From positions 1 through 64,000 of the forward strand of contig NTJZ01000006.1 in the NCBI GenBank assembly GCA_002457215.1: a DNA stretch of 64,000 bases, read 5' to 3'. Positions 1 to 9,335 of this stretch are shown here, piece by piece. The DNA is from OM182 bacterium MED-G28. GTDB taxonomy: Bacteria; Pseudomonadota; Gammaproteobacteria; Pseudomonadales; Pseudohongiellaceae. The translations under genes were made by a program, and so were the position numbers. The stretch's first letter is position 1. Every line of letters starts with the position of its first letter. The notes under the pieces are model-generated. The model made no database searches. It saw only the letters and a list, made by a program, of their open reading frames with translations, and was not told the DNA's origin.

Positions 1-1221
1 CCGGTAATGGGTGCAGGCGCCTTTGTATTGGCCAGCTATACACAAATATCATATTTAACAATTATCGCAGCATCCGCACTGCCTGCACTGCTCTATTTCT
101 TAACTGTTTCTTATTTCGTGCGTATTGAAGCCAAGCGAACTGGTCTTAAACCAGCAGAAGATGAGAATAGTGAAAAAATTTCCGACGTTTTAAAAAATGG
201 TTGGCATTTTATAATTCCGCTTTCTGTACTTGTTGGATTTTTGGTGGCGGGCCGCACACCCACTACTTCAGCAGCCTTCGCCATTATCAGCGTAATCGCA
301 GCATCCTGGTTATCACCAAACCCCATGCGCCTGAATGATATTTTTGAAGCAGTGGTAGGGGGCGTGAAAACCATGGTTTCCACTGCACTTTTGCTCGTTG
401 CGGTAGGAATCATAATCAATGTGGTAACAACCACCGGAGTAGGCAATGCCTTCTCATTAATGATTGTGGAATGGGCTCAGGGAAGTTTATTGATTACTTT
501 GGTTTTAGTGGCACTGGCATCTCTAGTGCTAGGTATGGGATTGCCCGTGACCGCGTCTTACATTGTGTTAGCCACACTTTCCGCACCACTGATATTTGAT
601 TTAATCAGTCAAACTCAATTACTCGAAGCCCTGCAGGCCGGCGACTTGCCTAGCAATGTTGCAGCAACTCTCGGATTGTTCGGCGGCGATCCGGTTATCG
701 CATTGCAGGAAATGCCCCTGGAAATGAAACAGTTAATTCGCCAGGAAATGATCGAACCGGAAATGCTCACCGGCATGCTCCTCAGTGCACATCTAATTAT
801 TTTTTGGTTGTCACAAGACAGCAATGTAACTCCACCAGTGTGCTTGGCCTCATTTGCCGCTGCTGGCATTGCAGGTACTCGCCCAATCGCGACGGGGCTA
901 ACCAGTTGGAAAGTGGCCAAAGGGTTGTACCTAGTGCCTGTGCTTTTTGCTTATTCGCCACTAATATCAGGCACCTGGCCGGAGCGAATCGAAGTTTTTC
1001 TATGGTCCTGTCTCGGCCTGTATGCCATGGCCGGACTGTTGCAATGGCATTTAGAATCCAAGATTAATCTATTTATAGCTGGTCTGTTAGTCGTGTGTGC
1101 CGTGCTACTGATGTGGACTCCCTTCCCCATTCATTATCACATTGCGGGCGCAGCTATTTTGGTTAGCATTGTATTTTTCCAAGGTCGAAGTCAGAAATTA
1201 GCTAATACTGGTAGCACCTAA
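1..1221 (+). CDS. TRAP transporter permease, fused 4TM/12TM type, C-terminal part
   Basis: This is the membrane permease of a tripartite ATP-independent periplasmic (TRAP) transporter, which takes up organic acids using an ion gradient. The reading frame is open to the left edge of the window (Pro-Val precede the first Met at base 7), so the protein is truncated by the window, not by mutation. About 400 residues are seen. They are almost entirely hydrophobic helices and include the conserved stretch GLPVTASYIVLATL and the NVTPPVCLASFAAAGIAG motif typical of DctM-like fused permeases. The periplasmic binding protein is not in the window and is probably upstream. The substrate cannot be told. 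An 89-base gap with no clear terminator separates it from the next gene. Confidence 0.85.
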   Translation, partial: PVMGAGAFVLASYTQISYLTIIAASALPALLYFLTVSYFVRIEAKRTGLKPAEDENSEKISDVLKNGWHFIIPLSVLVGFLVAGRTPTTSAAFAIISVIAASWLSPNPMRLNDIFEAVVGGVKTMVSTALLLVAVGIIINVVTTTGVGNAFSLMIVEWAQGSLLITLVLVALASLVLGMGLPVTASYIVLATLSAPLIFDLISQTQLLEALQAGDLPSNVAATLGLFGGDPVIALQEMPLEMKQLIRQEMIEPEMLTGMLLSAHLIIFWLSQDSNVTPPVCLASFAAAGIAGTRPIATGLTSWKVAKGLYLVPVLFAYSPLISGTWPERIEVFLWSCLGLYAMAGLLQWHLESKINLFIAGLLVVCAVLLMWTPFPIHYHIAGAAILVSIVFFQGRSQKLANTGST

Positions 1222-1310
1222 ACTAAAACTCTATCAAACAATTCTAAGGAACTGCCACTCAAGCAGGTTGCTTAATCAAAAAACGGACCAAAAGGAATCA
1301 ATAGATCAGC

Positions 1311-2321
1311 ATGACTAATCATATCGCAAAACAAATTCACATGTTAAGGCGCCCAGAGGGCACACCGAGCCAGGAACATTTCGCAATCGTAGACGTTGAT
1401 TTACCAGCACCGGCAGAAGGACAAGTGCTGGTTAGAAACCACTACATGTCTGTTGACCCCTACATGCGCGGACGTATGCGCGCACAAGGTGTTTATGCTG
1501 AGCCGTATGCACTTAATAAAGCCATGTGGGGTGGCGCTGTAGGTGAAATTGTCGAATCTAATGCGGAAGGTCTGAAAGCAGGCGATACCGTATTAAGCGG
1601 TGGCGCATGGCAGGACAAATTTGTTGCCGATGGCTCTACCATGAGCAAACTTACACCTTTTGATAAAGATAAATTATCCCTCTACCTCGGTACTTTAGGT
1701 ATGCCCGGCATGACAGCCTATGTAGGCCTGTTTCGTTTTGGTGAGCCCAAAGCAGGAGAAACAGTATTCGTCTCTGCAGCTTCTGGTGCTGTGGGAGCCA
1801 ATGTTTGTCAAATTGCCAAAAGGCATGGATGCCGAGTAATCGGCTCAGTGGGCAGCAATGCAAAAGCTCAATGGTTACTGGATGAGTGCGGCGTAGATGA
1901 AGTTATTAACTACAAAACCTGCGGCGACCTTACTAAAGCTCTCGCCGAAGCTGCTCCGGATGGTGTAGACGTTTACTTTGAAAATGTTGGTGGAGAGCAT
2001 TTACAAGCGGCTATTAATGTCATGAATCCCTATGGGCGTATCGCCGCCTGCGGAATGATTAGTTCTTATAATCAAGCCCAACCCATTCCTGGGCCCAACA
2101 ATCTCATGTTAATAGTTGGGAAGAAAATCCGTATCAATGGATTCATTGTATTTGACCACAATGACATGCGTGCTCAATTTTTGGCAGACATGGAATCTTG
2201 GGTCAGTGAAGGTAAAATCAAAACCAAAGAAACTATTGTTGAAGGATTGGATAACGCTGTAGATGCTTTTCTAGCTTTATTCACTGGCGACAACTTCGGA
2301 AAAATGATTGTTAAATTCTGA
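1311..2321 (+). CDS. NADP-dependent oxidoreductase, MDR superfamily (CurA/leukotriene B4 dehydrogenase-like)
   Basis: A zinc-independent medium-chain reductase that would reduce the double bond of alpha,beta-unsaturated ketones or aldehydes with NADPH in the cytoplasm. The 336 residues match the family length. The family hallmark YMSVDPYMRGRM lies at about residues 45-56, the nucleotide-binding ASGAVG at about 157-162, and ENVGGE near 225. No structural-zinc cysteines are present, as expected for this branch. It follows the TRAP permease on the same strand and converges on the SulP gene. The role could be detoxification or a catabolic step; the substrate is not determinable. Confidence 0.88.
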   Translation: MTNHIAKQIHMLRRPEGTPSQEHFAIVDVDLPAPAEGQVLVRNHYMSVDPYMRGRMRAQGVYAEPYALNKAMWGGAVGEIVESNAEGLKAGDTVLSGGAWQDKFVADGSTMSKLTPFDKDKLSLYLGTLGMPGMTAYVGLFRFGEPKAGETVFVSAASGAVGANVCQIAKRHGCRVIGSVGSNAKAQWLLDECGVDEVINYKTCGDLTKALAEAAPDGVDVYFENVGGEHLQAAINVMNPYGRIAACGMISSYNQAQPIPGPNNLMLIVGKKIRINGFIVFDHNDMRAQFLADMESWVSEGKIKTKETIVEGLDNAVDAFLALFTGDNFGKMIVKF

Positions 2322-2337
2322 ACTCATTCATGGGTTA

Positions 2338-2371
2338 GTTGGAGGAGGAAATTATTTAATTCTTCTTCAAC
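2338..2371. terminator. Hairpin between convergent genes
   Basis: The arms at 2338-2349 and 2360-2371 pair over 12 positions, three of them G-U when read as plus-strand RNA, with a loop of about 10 bases. It sits between the ends of two convergent genes, 16 bases after the oxidoreductase stop. There is no T-run after it, so intrinsic termination is uncertain; it may only protect 3' ends. Confidence 0.3.
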
Positions 2372-2381
2372 TCACCAGGAG

Positions 2382-4097
2382 CTAGCGTAGATCCTCAACC
2401 GCCTGGTTTTGACTTAAATAATTATTTCCAGTGAGCTCCTTAAAGAAGTTTGTTTTGGCCAGTTTACCTATAATGGGATCTTTTACTTCGGACAGATGCA
2501 ACTTGACTCCCAATTCCCTTAAGGTCTCATTGATCTTTTCAAGGGTTTCCAGCGCACTCATATCTATTTTATTTACCGCAGTGCACATAAGGATTACATG
2601 TTCCAGCTTCGGTTTATCAGAAATTAAATTAAGGATAAGTTCTTCCAGATAACGGGTATTTGCGAAATATAAACTCTCATCAATGCGTATAGAAAGTTGA
2701 TTCTCAAACGTTTCAACAGTGTGCCGGTCAACGCTGCGAAAATGCTCAGTACCCGTTACTCTTCCGATCACAGCAACATGGGGCTGGGAAGTTTTGTATA
2801 GGTGAATCAATACCGATGCCAGTACACCGGAACCAATCCCAACTTCGACACCAATTAATAAAGTTAGCACTAACGTGATAAGCACCGCTGTAAAGTCTGC
2901 CTTGGAATAAACCCACGCTTTTTTAAGCACGGAAAAATCAATTAGGCCATACACCGCCACAATAATTATGGCGGCAAGTGAAACCCTGGGTAGCCAAAAC
3001 AAAGCTGGTGTGAAAAATAAAGCCACCACCGCAATCAAAATAGCGGTAAACAATCCAGCTGCAGGAGTTGCTGCACCTGCTTCAAAATTCACGACAGAGC
3101 GCGAAAATCCGCCGCTGACAGGAAATCCGCCACCGAATGAAGTTGCGAGATTAGAAGCTCCCAGCCCAACTAGTTCTTGGTTCAGATCGACTCTTTCCCT
3201 TCTCCGAGCTGCCAAGGTCTGAGCCACAGAAATAGATTCAACAAAACCAATAATTGAAATTAATAGTGCCGAACCAATAAGGCTATTTAATAAGTCTATC
3301 GAGAAACCAGGTAACCCAAAATCAGGCAACCCCCGCGGCACTTCACCCAGCAACTGCACACCTTGCTGGTCCAAACGAAAAATATAAGCTAATAAGCCAG
3401 TTATCAATGCTACCAACAGCGGCCCAGAGCGTGAAAGAGTAGTTGCAATATGAGCATCGACACCAATTTTTAAGAACATATTTTTAATGACTAACTTACT
3501 AAAGATAATAAAGCCGATTGAACCTGCGCCTATGTAGAAGGTTACGAAATTGATACTTCCTAATTGACCGAACAGAGAACCAAGTAAACCCAAGAAGTTC
3601 TGGCCATTGGCAGACACGCCGAATATATGTTGCATTTGACTAAGACCAATAATCAAAGCAGACGCTGTTACAAAAGCACTAATTACCGGTTGGGATAAAA
3701 GATTCGCCATAAACCCCAAGCGCAACAGTCCAAGCAACAACAAAAATAAACCCGATAGAAAGGTTAGAAACAGGGCTGCAGCGAGCGTTTCCTCTGGGGT
3801 AGCTAAAGATAATTTCGCCAAGGCGGTAGCGGTCATCAGTGAAATAACAGCAACTGGAGCGACTGACAAGGTATTGCTGGCGCCAAATAGAGCATAAACC
3901 GTTAAACCGACCATACTTGCATAAAGGCCAGTTTCAGCAGGGAGCCCTGCCAACAAAGCATAGGCGAGGGCTTGCGGGATTAACATTATCGCTACAATCA
4001 AAGCGGCAATTGTGTCATCAAAAAATTTTGAATTTGTATAGTTGGGAGCCCAGACAAGAATTGGAAAATAACGTTTAAATGAAAATCCTTTATTCAA
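2382..4097 (-). CDS. SulP-family inorganic anion transporter with STAS domain
   Basis: An inner-membrane SLC26/SulP transporter moving sulfate, bicarbonate or another small anion. Length (571 residues) and layout are typical: an N-terminal transmembrane domain beginning near residue 25 with the family motif PQALAYALLAGLPAETGLYAS, and a C-terminal cytoplasmic STAS domain from about residue 440, recognisable by ...VILMCTAVNKIDMSALE... The gene is last in a tight minus-strand run, 14 bases after the DUF2937-like gene. Since moeA is in the same run, molybdate or sulfate transport is conceivable, but the family does not show this. The substrate is inferred only at the level of inorganic anion. Confidence 0.9.
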   Translation of the reverse strand: MNKGFSFKRYFPILVWAPNYTNSKFFDDTIAALIVAIMLIPQALAYALLAGLPAETGLYASMVGLTVYALFGASNTLSVAPVAVISLMTATALAKLSLATPEETLAAALFLTFLSGLFLLLLGLLRLGFMANLLSQPVISAFVTASALIIGLSQMQHIFGVSANGQNFLGLLGSLFGQLGSINFVTFYIGAGSIGFIIFSKLVIKNMFLKIGVDAHIATTLSRSGPLLVALITGLLAYIFRLDQQGVQLLGEVPRGLPDFGLPGFSIDLLNSLIGSALLISIIGFVESISVAQTLAARRRERVDLNQELVGLGASNLATSFGGGFPVSGGFSRSVVNFEAGAATPAAGLFTAILIAVVALFFTPALFWLPRVSLAAIIIVAVYGLIDFSVLKKAWVYSKADFTAVLITLVLTLLIGVEVGIGSGVLASVLIHLYKTSQPHVAVIGRVTGTEHFRSVDRHTVETFENQLSIRIDESLYFANTRYLEELILNLISDKPKLEHVILMCTAVNKIDMSALETLEKINETLRELGVKLHLSEVKDPIIGKLAKTNFFKELTGNNYLSQNQAVEDLR

Positions 4098-4111
4098 AAC
4101 AATACCCTTAT

Positions 4112-4648
4112 CTAATTAACAAAGATTCCAGATTTCCTGCGGTTGACTAGCTTATAAAATCTCTTGCAACCAAAATATGATAAGTCGATTATCAACATAG
4201 AGAAAATAGCGAGGGCTAATCCCCACTCTATCGCGACCGAATTTAAAGGCACTGTATAAGTGTATTGATCTAATGTCTCCTGAAAGAATTCTTGATCCGC
4301 TGCAAACAGAACATGCACGGCGACAACGAGCGGATTATGTCCCAACGCCAACCTTTCGTTTTCTAATCTAGAATAACGATTCGTAATTAACCGAATACTC
4401 TCAGAATCACTTCGAAAGACAGTGTCATTACTATCTTCATAGTAAGTGATTAGAGCTTCCAGGTCTCCGCCAAATAAACTATTCGCCGTCTTCTGAAAGC
4501 CACTAATATTAAAACTTACCTCTTGGTAGTGTGCATCAATGCGCTTGGCATATTGATCGACAAAACTAGGCACCTGAATACCTAAGAGTATTCCCGTCGC
4601 AAAGATTGCAAAGCGACTATAAGCTTTAAGTAGATTAACAATAAACAT
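4112..4648 (-). CDS. DUF2937-like membrane protein
   Basis: A 178-residue protein with one hydrophobic segment at the N-terminus (about 10-28), a soluble middle, and a second segment near 140-160. The stretch QVPSFVDQYAKRIDAHYQEV followed by GFQKTA and GGDLEALI resembles DUF2937 proteins of gammaproteobacteria as I remember them; this match was not verified by search. The middle would face the periplasm. Function is unknown. It lies between the DUF2333 gene (78-base gap) and SulP (14-base gap), so it is probably co-transcribed with them. Confidence 0.7.
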   Translation of the reverse strand: MFIVNLLKAYSRFAIFATGILLGIQVPSFVDQYAKRIDAHYQEVSFNISGFQKTANSLFGGDLEALITYYEDSNDTVFRSDSESIRLITNRYSRLENERLALGHNPLVVAVHVLFAADQEFFQETLDQYTYTVPLNSVAIEWGLALAIFSMLIIDLSYFGCKRFYKLVNRRKSGIFVN

Positions 4649-4726
4649 GAAAGAGAAAGTTTAGTAGAGGGATCAATGTGAACTATACCTTAGTTCATTC
4701 TTTGACCAGCAAAGTCACTAATTAGT

Positions 4727-5782
4727 TCATCCTTGTTCTAATAAATTACGCAGATCAATAATGGCCGCATTGGCGCGAGATATGTAATTCGCCATTGTTA
4801 AAGAATGATTCGCAAAAATACCAAAGCCTGATCCATTTAGAATAATAGGAAAAAACATAGTACGCAGACTCGCTTCCAGTTCGCGAATAATCTGATCCAG
4901 GCTCGTCATCGCATTCTTGTCTTTCAATACTTGCTCGAAGTCTTTACGCACTGCAACCAAAAAATGCATAAGCGCCCAAGAAGCACCTCGGGCCTCGTAG
5001 AACACATCATCGATCTGCAACCATGGCGTGCGTATGGCTGCTTCAGGACTCGCCAGGGCAGATCGTTCGGTAACAGACTCGCCCATCAGATCAGTGTTAA
5101 TGCGTTCCTGGCCAACACTGGCGCTCAATCTTTGAGACAAACTGCCAAGGCGAGATTCAACATCCAGCAACCAATTAGCAAGATTATCTGCTCGGGCAAA
5201 AAACTGCGCATCTACGTCTTGCGGATCTGAAATTCTTCCTAAATAAGAGTAGAGACTTTCCACCGCTTCGTTATACTCAACTTCTGTCGGCGGAAAGAGC
5301 CAGCTGTCATTATCAAAATGAAATCGCGGCTCACTGATGATTAGATCAGGATCTTCTACCGATTGAGATTGAGAACGGCTGAAGCTCTCTCTAAATGCAC
5401 GAGACAAATCCCTCACTTGTACTAGCGCACCGAACTCCCAATTAGGAATATTATCCAGATACACACCAGGTGGCATAACATCGTTAGTTAAGTAACCCCC
5501 TGGTTTCCGAAGTAGGGTTTCTGCAACTTGAATTAAAGCACTGGTAGTAGCGGCACCTAAAACATACTGATTACCATTAACAGCAAGTTTGGCTGCGGTG
5601 TTTTGGCTAATAGAAAATTCGGCAGGTTCTCTACTCCAATACATTCCCACGATCAAGATGAAGATAATAAGAATGCCAAGAATACAAAAGGCTATTTTTC
5701 GAAAGATGGTGCCATCTCCGCTAAACTGCAGTCCTGCAATAGGGTCAGAAAGTTTTTGCTTAATGGGTTCCCAAAACTTCAT
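4727..5782 (-). CDS. DUF2333 family protein
   Basis: A 351-residue protein with a single transmembrane helix at about residues 28-48 (ILGILIIFILIVGMYW) and a large C-terminal part that would be periplasmic. The phrases KPGGYLTNDVMPPGVYLDNIPNWEFG and the later FGIFANHSLTMANYISRANAA are characteristic of DUF2333, a proteobacterial family without known function. Start: ATG at 5782, 9 bases after the upstream lipoprotein gene, which indicates co-transcription. Envelope localisation follows from the single N-terminal anchor. No enzymatic motif is visible. Confidence 0.82.
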   Translation of the reverse strand: MKFWEPIKQKLSDPIAGLQFSGDGTIFRKIAFCILGILIIFILIVGMYWSREPAEFSISQNTAAKLAVNGNQYVLGAATTSALIQVAETLLRKPGGYLTNDVMPPGVYLDNIPNWEFGALVQVRDLSRAFRESFSRSQSQSVEDPDLIISEPRFHFDNDSWLFPPTEVEYNEAVESLYSYLGRISDPQDVDAQFFARADNLANWLLDVESRLGSLSQRLSASVGQERINTDLMGESVTERSALASPEAAIRTPWLQIDDVFYEARGASWALMHFLVAVRKDFEQVLKDKNAMTSLDQIIRELEASLRTMFFPIILNGSGFGIFANHSLTMANYISRANAAIIDLRNLLEQG

Positions 5783-5791
5783 AAACGAATC

Positions 5792-6547
5792 TTAATCCTC
5801 AGATATTCTTAGTCGAATACTTATCTGCGACGCTAATTCAATATTGCCCCGCAGTCGATATCCTTCAACAGCGCTCCGCATTTCAAGAAACATCCAGCGC
5901 GCAAGTGCATCATTCGGCGCTGTTATTAGAAAAAAAGCTTCATGCTGTTTCGCCTGGTTAGCAATATCTGCTAATTGCGCCTGGGCAGATTCGCTGCGGG
6001 CGGAAAACTCTTGATTGTCTAAATTAAAAAATAAATCACCAGAATTTTGTTCAGATTGCAAAGACAACCAAGCTTGTGGCAGGGCAGGATGATCCTCATC
6101 GACAAATTTTGCATTTTCCAACAGCTCCCCCGCATCAACAAACAAACCTCTCCGACTTGCCTCTAAAGACAGTTCCACATAACGCAGGACGATACGTTCC
6201 AGACCATCAGTTGCAATTTCATTTTCAGGGTCCATAGCCAAGATCCGCTTAAACCGGCCGTGCGCACTATCATCAGCCGGCTTTAATAAGCGATCATCAT
6301 CGAGCGCCTGAAGTGCTTCATACAGCGTATCTGCTATAAATCTTTCTCTTGCGGTTTGCTGACTCGCAATTACGAATCGAGGCTCACTCAATGGTCGGAT
6401 TTCAGGAATAACCACAGTGCTTTCTGCTGGTGCCACCGGCACAGGAATACTTTCCTGTGCTTCGCAGGCCGCGAGCAGCAGGAATAATGCTATTGCCACT
6501 AGCCGTGCTTTTCTGAAATTGAATAACATAGCTGACAAAAAAATCAC
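5792..6547 (-). CDS. Putative lipoprotein with repeat-like helical region
   Basis: I do not recognise a named family. The 251-residue product has a basic N-terminus, a hydrophobic stretch and a lipobox LLAAC at about residues 24-28, so it is probably a lipoprotein; a start at the ATG for residue 7 (MLFNFRKARL) is equally plausible. The mature part is mostly acidic helices. The region ALDDDRLLKPADDSAHGRFKRILAMDPENEIA resembles a degenerate tetratricopeptide repeat. It is 6 bases from moeA and 9 bases from the DUF2333 gene, implying an operon and perhaps an envelope complex with the DUF2333 product. Confidence 0.65.
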   Translation of the reverse strand: MIFLSAMLFNFRKARLVAIALFLLLAACEAQESIPVPVAPAESTVVIPEIRPLSEPRFVIASQQTARERFIADTLYEALQALDDDRLLKPADDSAHGRFKRILAMDPENEIATDGLERIVLRYVELSLEASRRGLFVDAGELLENAKFVDEDHPALPQAWLSLQSEQNSGDLFFNLDNQEFSARSESAQAQLADIANQAKQHEAFFLITAPNDALARWMFLEMRSAVEGYRLRGNIELASQISIRLRISED

Positions 6548-6553
6548 TAGTGC

Positions 6554-7801
6554 TTATCCTAGTAACTCAGTAAATGGAATGAATTCAAGAATGTCACCAG
6601 AGGCAATAGCAGTGTGGGGTGGAATTATTACAAGACCCTGAGCCTTGCTCAAGGATGTGCCGACACCAGAACTTTGGTCCACGAATGGCTTGACCTGAAG
6701 CCCGTTTTCACTATAAGAATGCAAATTAGCTCTTATGTATTGCTGGCGTTCTCCCGATTGCCCACTAGTAAAACCAGCAGTGACAGGATAACCACTAGGC
6801 AGGGAGCTCTTGCAACCTAACATCGCCAACAAAGAAGGCCTTACCAAGAGGATAAATGTAACAAAAGCCGAAACCGGATTTCCAGGAAGACCAAAGAACT
6901 GAGCTTTCCCAACTTTACCACTGGCGAAGGGTTTTCCCGGTTTAATTGCTAACTTCCACAAATCGAGATGGCCATTTGCCTCAACCGCCGCCTTTACATG
7001 GTCTTCTTCCCCAACAGACACCCCGCCCGTGCTAATAATGCAATCAACTGTTGCCGCAGCATCAGCCAACACTTGCTTCGTAGTTTCGAAATCATCAATT
7101 ACCACTCCGAGCTCTTTCACTTCGCACTTCAATTCCTGCAATAAAGCTGCGAGAAAGTAGTAATTCGAATTATATATCTGCCCTGGTTTAAGCTCATTGC
7201 CTGGGGGCACAAGTTCATCGCCGGTAGTCATCAACGCAACACAAAGCTTGCGTTTAACTCTAAGAGAAGATGCACCAGTAGATGCAGCTAAACCAAGATC
7301 TTGAGGCAATAAACGATGGCCTTTTGTTAACAAAGTAACCCCAGCTTTAATGTCATCACCCGCTAGTCTCAAATTTTCGCCTCCCGCGACAGTCTGCAAG
7401 ACTTTTACGTGATCGCCCGCGGCCTGGCAGTTTTCTTGCATAACAACCGCATCAGCTCCCAGGGGGATTGGAGCTCCCGTAAAAATACGTGCAGCTTCAC
7501 CCTCGGCCAAAAAACGACCGATTTCACCCGCGGCAATTCGCTGCGTAACTTTTAAAGTCGCACGTTCACCGTTTGGCTCATTACTTAGATCAGCACTGCG
7601 GACCGCATAGCCATCCATAGCACTATTGGTGAGTGGTGGGACGTCCACATTGGAAACAATGTCGTTAGCCAACACCCGACCAGTACTTTCTAGTAGGGGA
7701 ACGGACTCAATCTCATCGATAGACGCTAATGTACTCATTAATGTTTCAAATGCTTCGTTTATTGGCGTAAGTGATGACATAGAATTAACAATTGACTGCA
7801 T
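6554..7801 (-). CDS. moeA: Molybdopterin molybdotransferase MoeA
   Basis: Inserts molybdate into adenylated molybdopterin to complete the molybdenum cofactor in the cytoplasm. The 415 residues match the family length. Hallmarks seen: AMDGYAV at residues 61-67, the MoCF-domain GGVSVGEEDHV near residue 260, and LPGNPVSAFVTF near 307. The ATG directly follows the TAA of the upstream SDR gene, so translation is probably coupled. No moaA-E, mobA or modABC genes are near. The only molybdoenzyme in view is the Mo-hydroxylase at about 15.7-19.7 kb, which needs this cofactor. Being embedded with envelope genes of unknown function is unusual. Confidence 0.95.
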   Translation of the reverse strand: MQSIVNSMSSLTPINEAFETLMSTLASIDEIESVPLLESTGRVLANDIVSNVDVPPLTNSAMDGYAVRSADLSNEPNGERATLKVTQRIAAGEIGRFLAEGEAARIFTGAPIPLGADAVVMQENCQAAGDHVKVLQTVAGGENLRLAGDDIKAGVTLLTKGHRLLPQDLGLAASTGASSLRVKRKLCVALMTTGDELVPPGNELKPGQIYNSNYYFLAALLQELKCEVKELGVVIDDFETTKQVLADAAATVDCIISTGGVSVGEEDHVKAAVEANGHLDLWKLAIKPGKPFASGKVGKAQFFGLPGNPVSAFVTFILLVRPSLLAMLGCKSSLPSGYPVTAGFTSGQSGERQQYIRANLHSYSENGLQVKPFVDQSSGVGTSLSKAQGLVIIPPHTAIASGDILEFIPFTELLG

Positions 7802-8740
7802 TTATGCAGCATCAGATTCGCGGGATTTAATCTGTAACTTAGATAAAGTAGTTCCACCATAGAGTAACTTGATGACATCTTGCAAATCTCCATGCCAGGA
7901 TTTTTGCTTAATCCCAAAAGTGTCAAAGATTTTCTTACTCGACAACGTTGAATTAAGAATTTCTGGCGCTCTCACATCCTGCTCAGTAATTTTTATGGAG
8001 TCTAGAAGCTGATAAATTAATTCATCGTGATTCGCCGCATATTTCATTACCTGCTCAACAAATTCATTTTCGCGTTTAGTCTCTAAGCCGGAGTAATGAT
8101 ACGTACCCCAAACATTAGCTTCACAATCAATTTGCTGACAAACCGCTAAAATCGCCGCCGCCAAATCACCTGTATGGGTTGGACTAAAGCGCCGCCGAGA
8201 TACTGGAAGCTGCCCTTGATCACGCGCTGCAGCTCGAATCCATGACTTGATGAGCCCCCTTTTTTTCTTACCAAACAACCAGCCCGAGCGAATCACTATA
8301 TGAGAGGTGTGCCTTCTTACTGCTCTCTCCCCCTGCAACGAAGCCATACCATAAACTCCTTGGGGATTAGTTTCATCTGTCTCGTTGTAACCTAGCTTTT
8401 TGGTACCGTCGAACACATAGGCATTGGATAGATGCAATATGGGGATATTCAGATGATCACAAATCTCTGACAAAGCGGCTGGCACGCGAGAATTAATCTG
8501 ATAACAACGCTCTTCGGAAGTTTCTGCGCGCCGCAGGGCACTGTGGTTACCAGAAATGAAATCAGCCAAGTTGATTAACTGAGTGGGGGCGTAGTCGGTT
8601 ACTAATTTGGCAATACTTACCGGATCGTCCGGATCAAAATACTTATCCGCAGGCGCTTTAAAGCGGATCTTGTGCATTCGCAAGATCTCAATCAAATCCT
8701 TGGCTGTAGGGCTATTGCCACCAACAATAAAGAGCTTCAA
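7802..8740 (-). CDS. Extended SDR, dTDP-4-dehydrorhamnose reductase-like (RmlD-like)
   Basis: A nucleotide-sugar-type reductase of the extended short-chain dehydrogenase family, 312 residues. The N-terminal MKLFIVGGNSPTAKDLI is a Rossmann start, although the usual TGxxGxxG is degenerate (GGNSPTA). Typical RmlD segments follow: LINLADF near 74, LHLSNAYVFDG near 122, an NPQGVYGMASLQGERAV segment holding the Tyr-x3-Lys region in altered form (YGMASLQGE, so Lys is not conserved), and RSGWLFG near 175. The altered cofactor loop and lost Lys suggest a changed or lost reductase activity. It is the first gene of the minus-strand run and abuts moeA. No other rhamnose genes are present. Confidence 0.72.
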   Translation of the reverse strand: MKLFIVGGNSPTAKDLIEILRMHKIRFKAPADKYFDPDDPVSIAKLVTDYAPTQLINLADFISGNHSALRRAETSEERCYQINSRVPAALSEICDHLNIPILHLSNAYVFDGTKKLGYNETDETNPQGVYGMASLQGERAVRRHTSHIVIRSGWLFGKKKRGLIKSWIRAAARDQGQLPVSRRRFSPTHTGDLAAAILAVCQQIDCEANVWGTYHYSGLETKRENEFVEQVMKYAANHDELIYQLLDSIKITEQDVRAPEILNSTLSSKKIFDTFGIKQKSWHGDLQDVIKLLYGGTTLSKLQIKSRESDAA

Positions 8741-8861
8741 AGCTAATACCCGTCTATTTTAGAAACCAATCAACGACTCAGTTCTGGCATGGGAGCTGAC
8801 TTTAGCAAGTGACTAGGAAAGACGAATTTTGACGGCACCAGCACATTGCGCCGTAGCTTGG

Positions 8862-9335
8862 TTAAAAAGGGATGTCGTCATCGAAGTTATCAAAGTTAGC
8901 CGGCGCCGACTGCGGTTGAGTAGCGGCCTGCGGTTGAGCCTGCTGCGCCGGTGCCGCTGCTGGCTGATTGCCAAAATCCTGGCCTACACCTGCACCACCA
9001 CGACTGTCTAACATCTGCATTTCATTGGATACAATTTCGGTGGAATAGCGCTTCACGCCATCCTGTTCCCAAGAGCGAGTCTGCAACCTTCCTTCTACAT
9101 AAAGCTTAGACCCCTTCTTGACATATTGCTCGACAATTTCGGCTAAACGGTTGAAGAATACTACGCGATGCCATTCAGTTTTTTCTTGCTGATCACCAGT
9201 AGTCTTATCTTTCCAGGTATCACTAGTCGCTATTGAGATATTTGCGACGGCATTGCCATTTGGCATATATCTGACTTCTGGGTCGTTTCCCACATTCCCC
9301 ACCAGAATAACTTTATTTACACCTCGACTCGCCAC
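8862..9335 (-). CDS. ssb: Single-stranded DNA-binding protein
   Basis: Binds single-stranded DNA in replication, recombination and repair. The OB-fold N-terminal domain (about residues 1-110) contains [14 protein letters not shown] and the [16 protein letters not shown] stretch. A Gln/Ala/Pro-rich linker leads to the acidic tip DDDIPF at the C-terminus, which recruits partner proteins. The start is GTG at 9335, preceded by AGGGAG at suitable spacing. The 157-residue length is normal. It is divergent from uvrA across a 292-base gap, the arrangement known from Escherichia coli. Confidence 0.97.
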   Translation of the reverse strand: MASRGVNKVILVGNVGNDPEVRYMPNGNAVANISIATSDTWKDKTTGDQQEKTEWHRVVFFNRLAEIVEQYVKKGSKLYVEGRLQTRSWEQDGVKRYSTEIVSNEMQMLDSRGGAGVGQDFGNQPAAAPAQQAQPQAATQPQSAPANFDNFDDDIPF

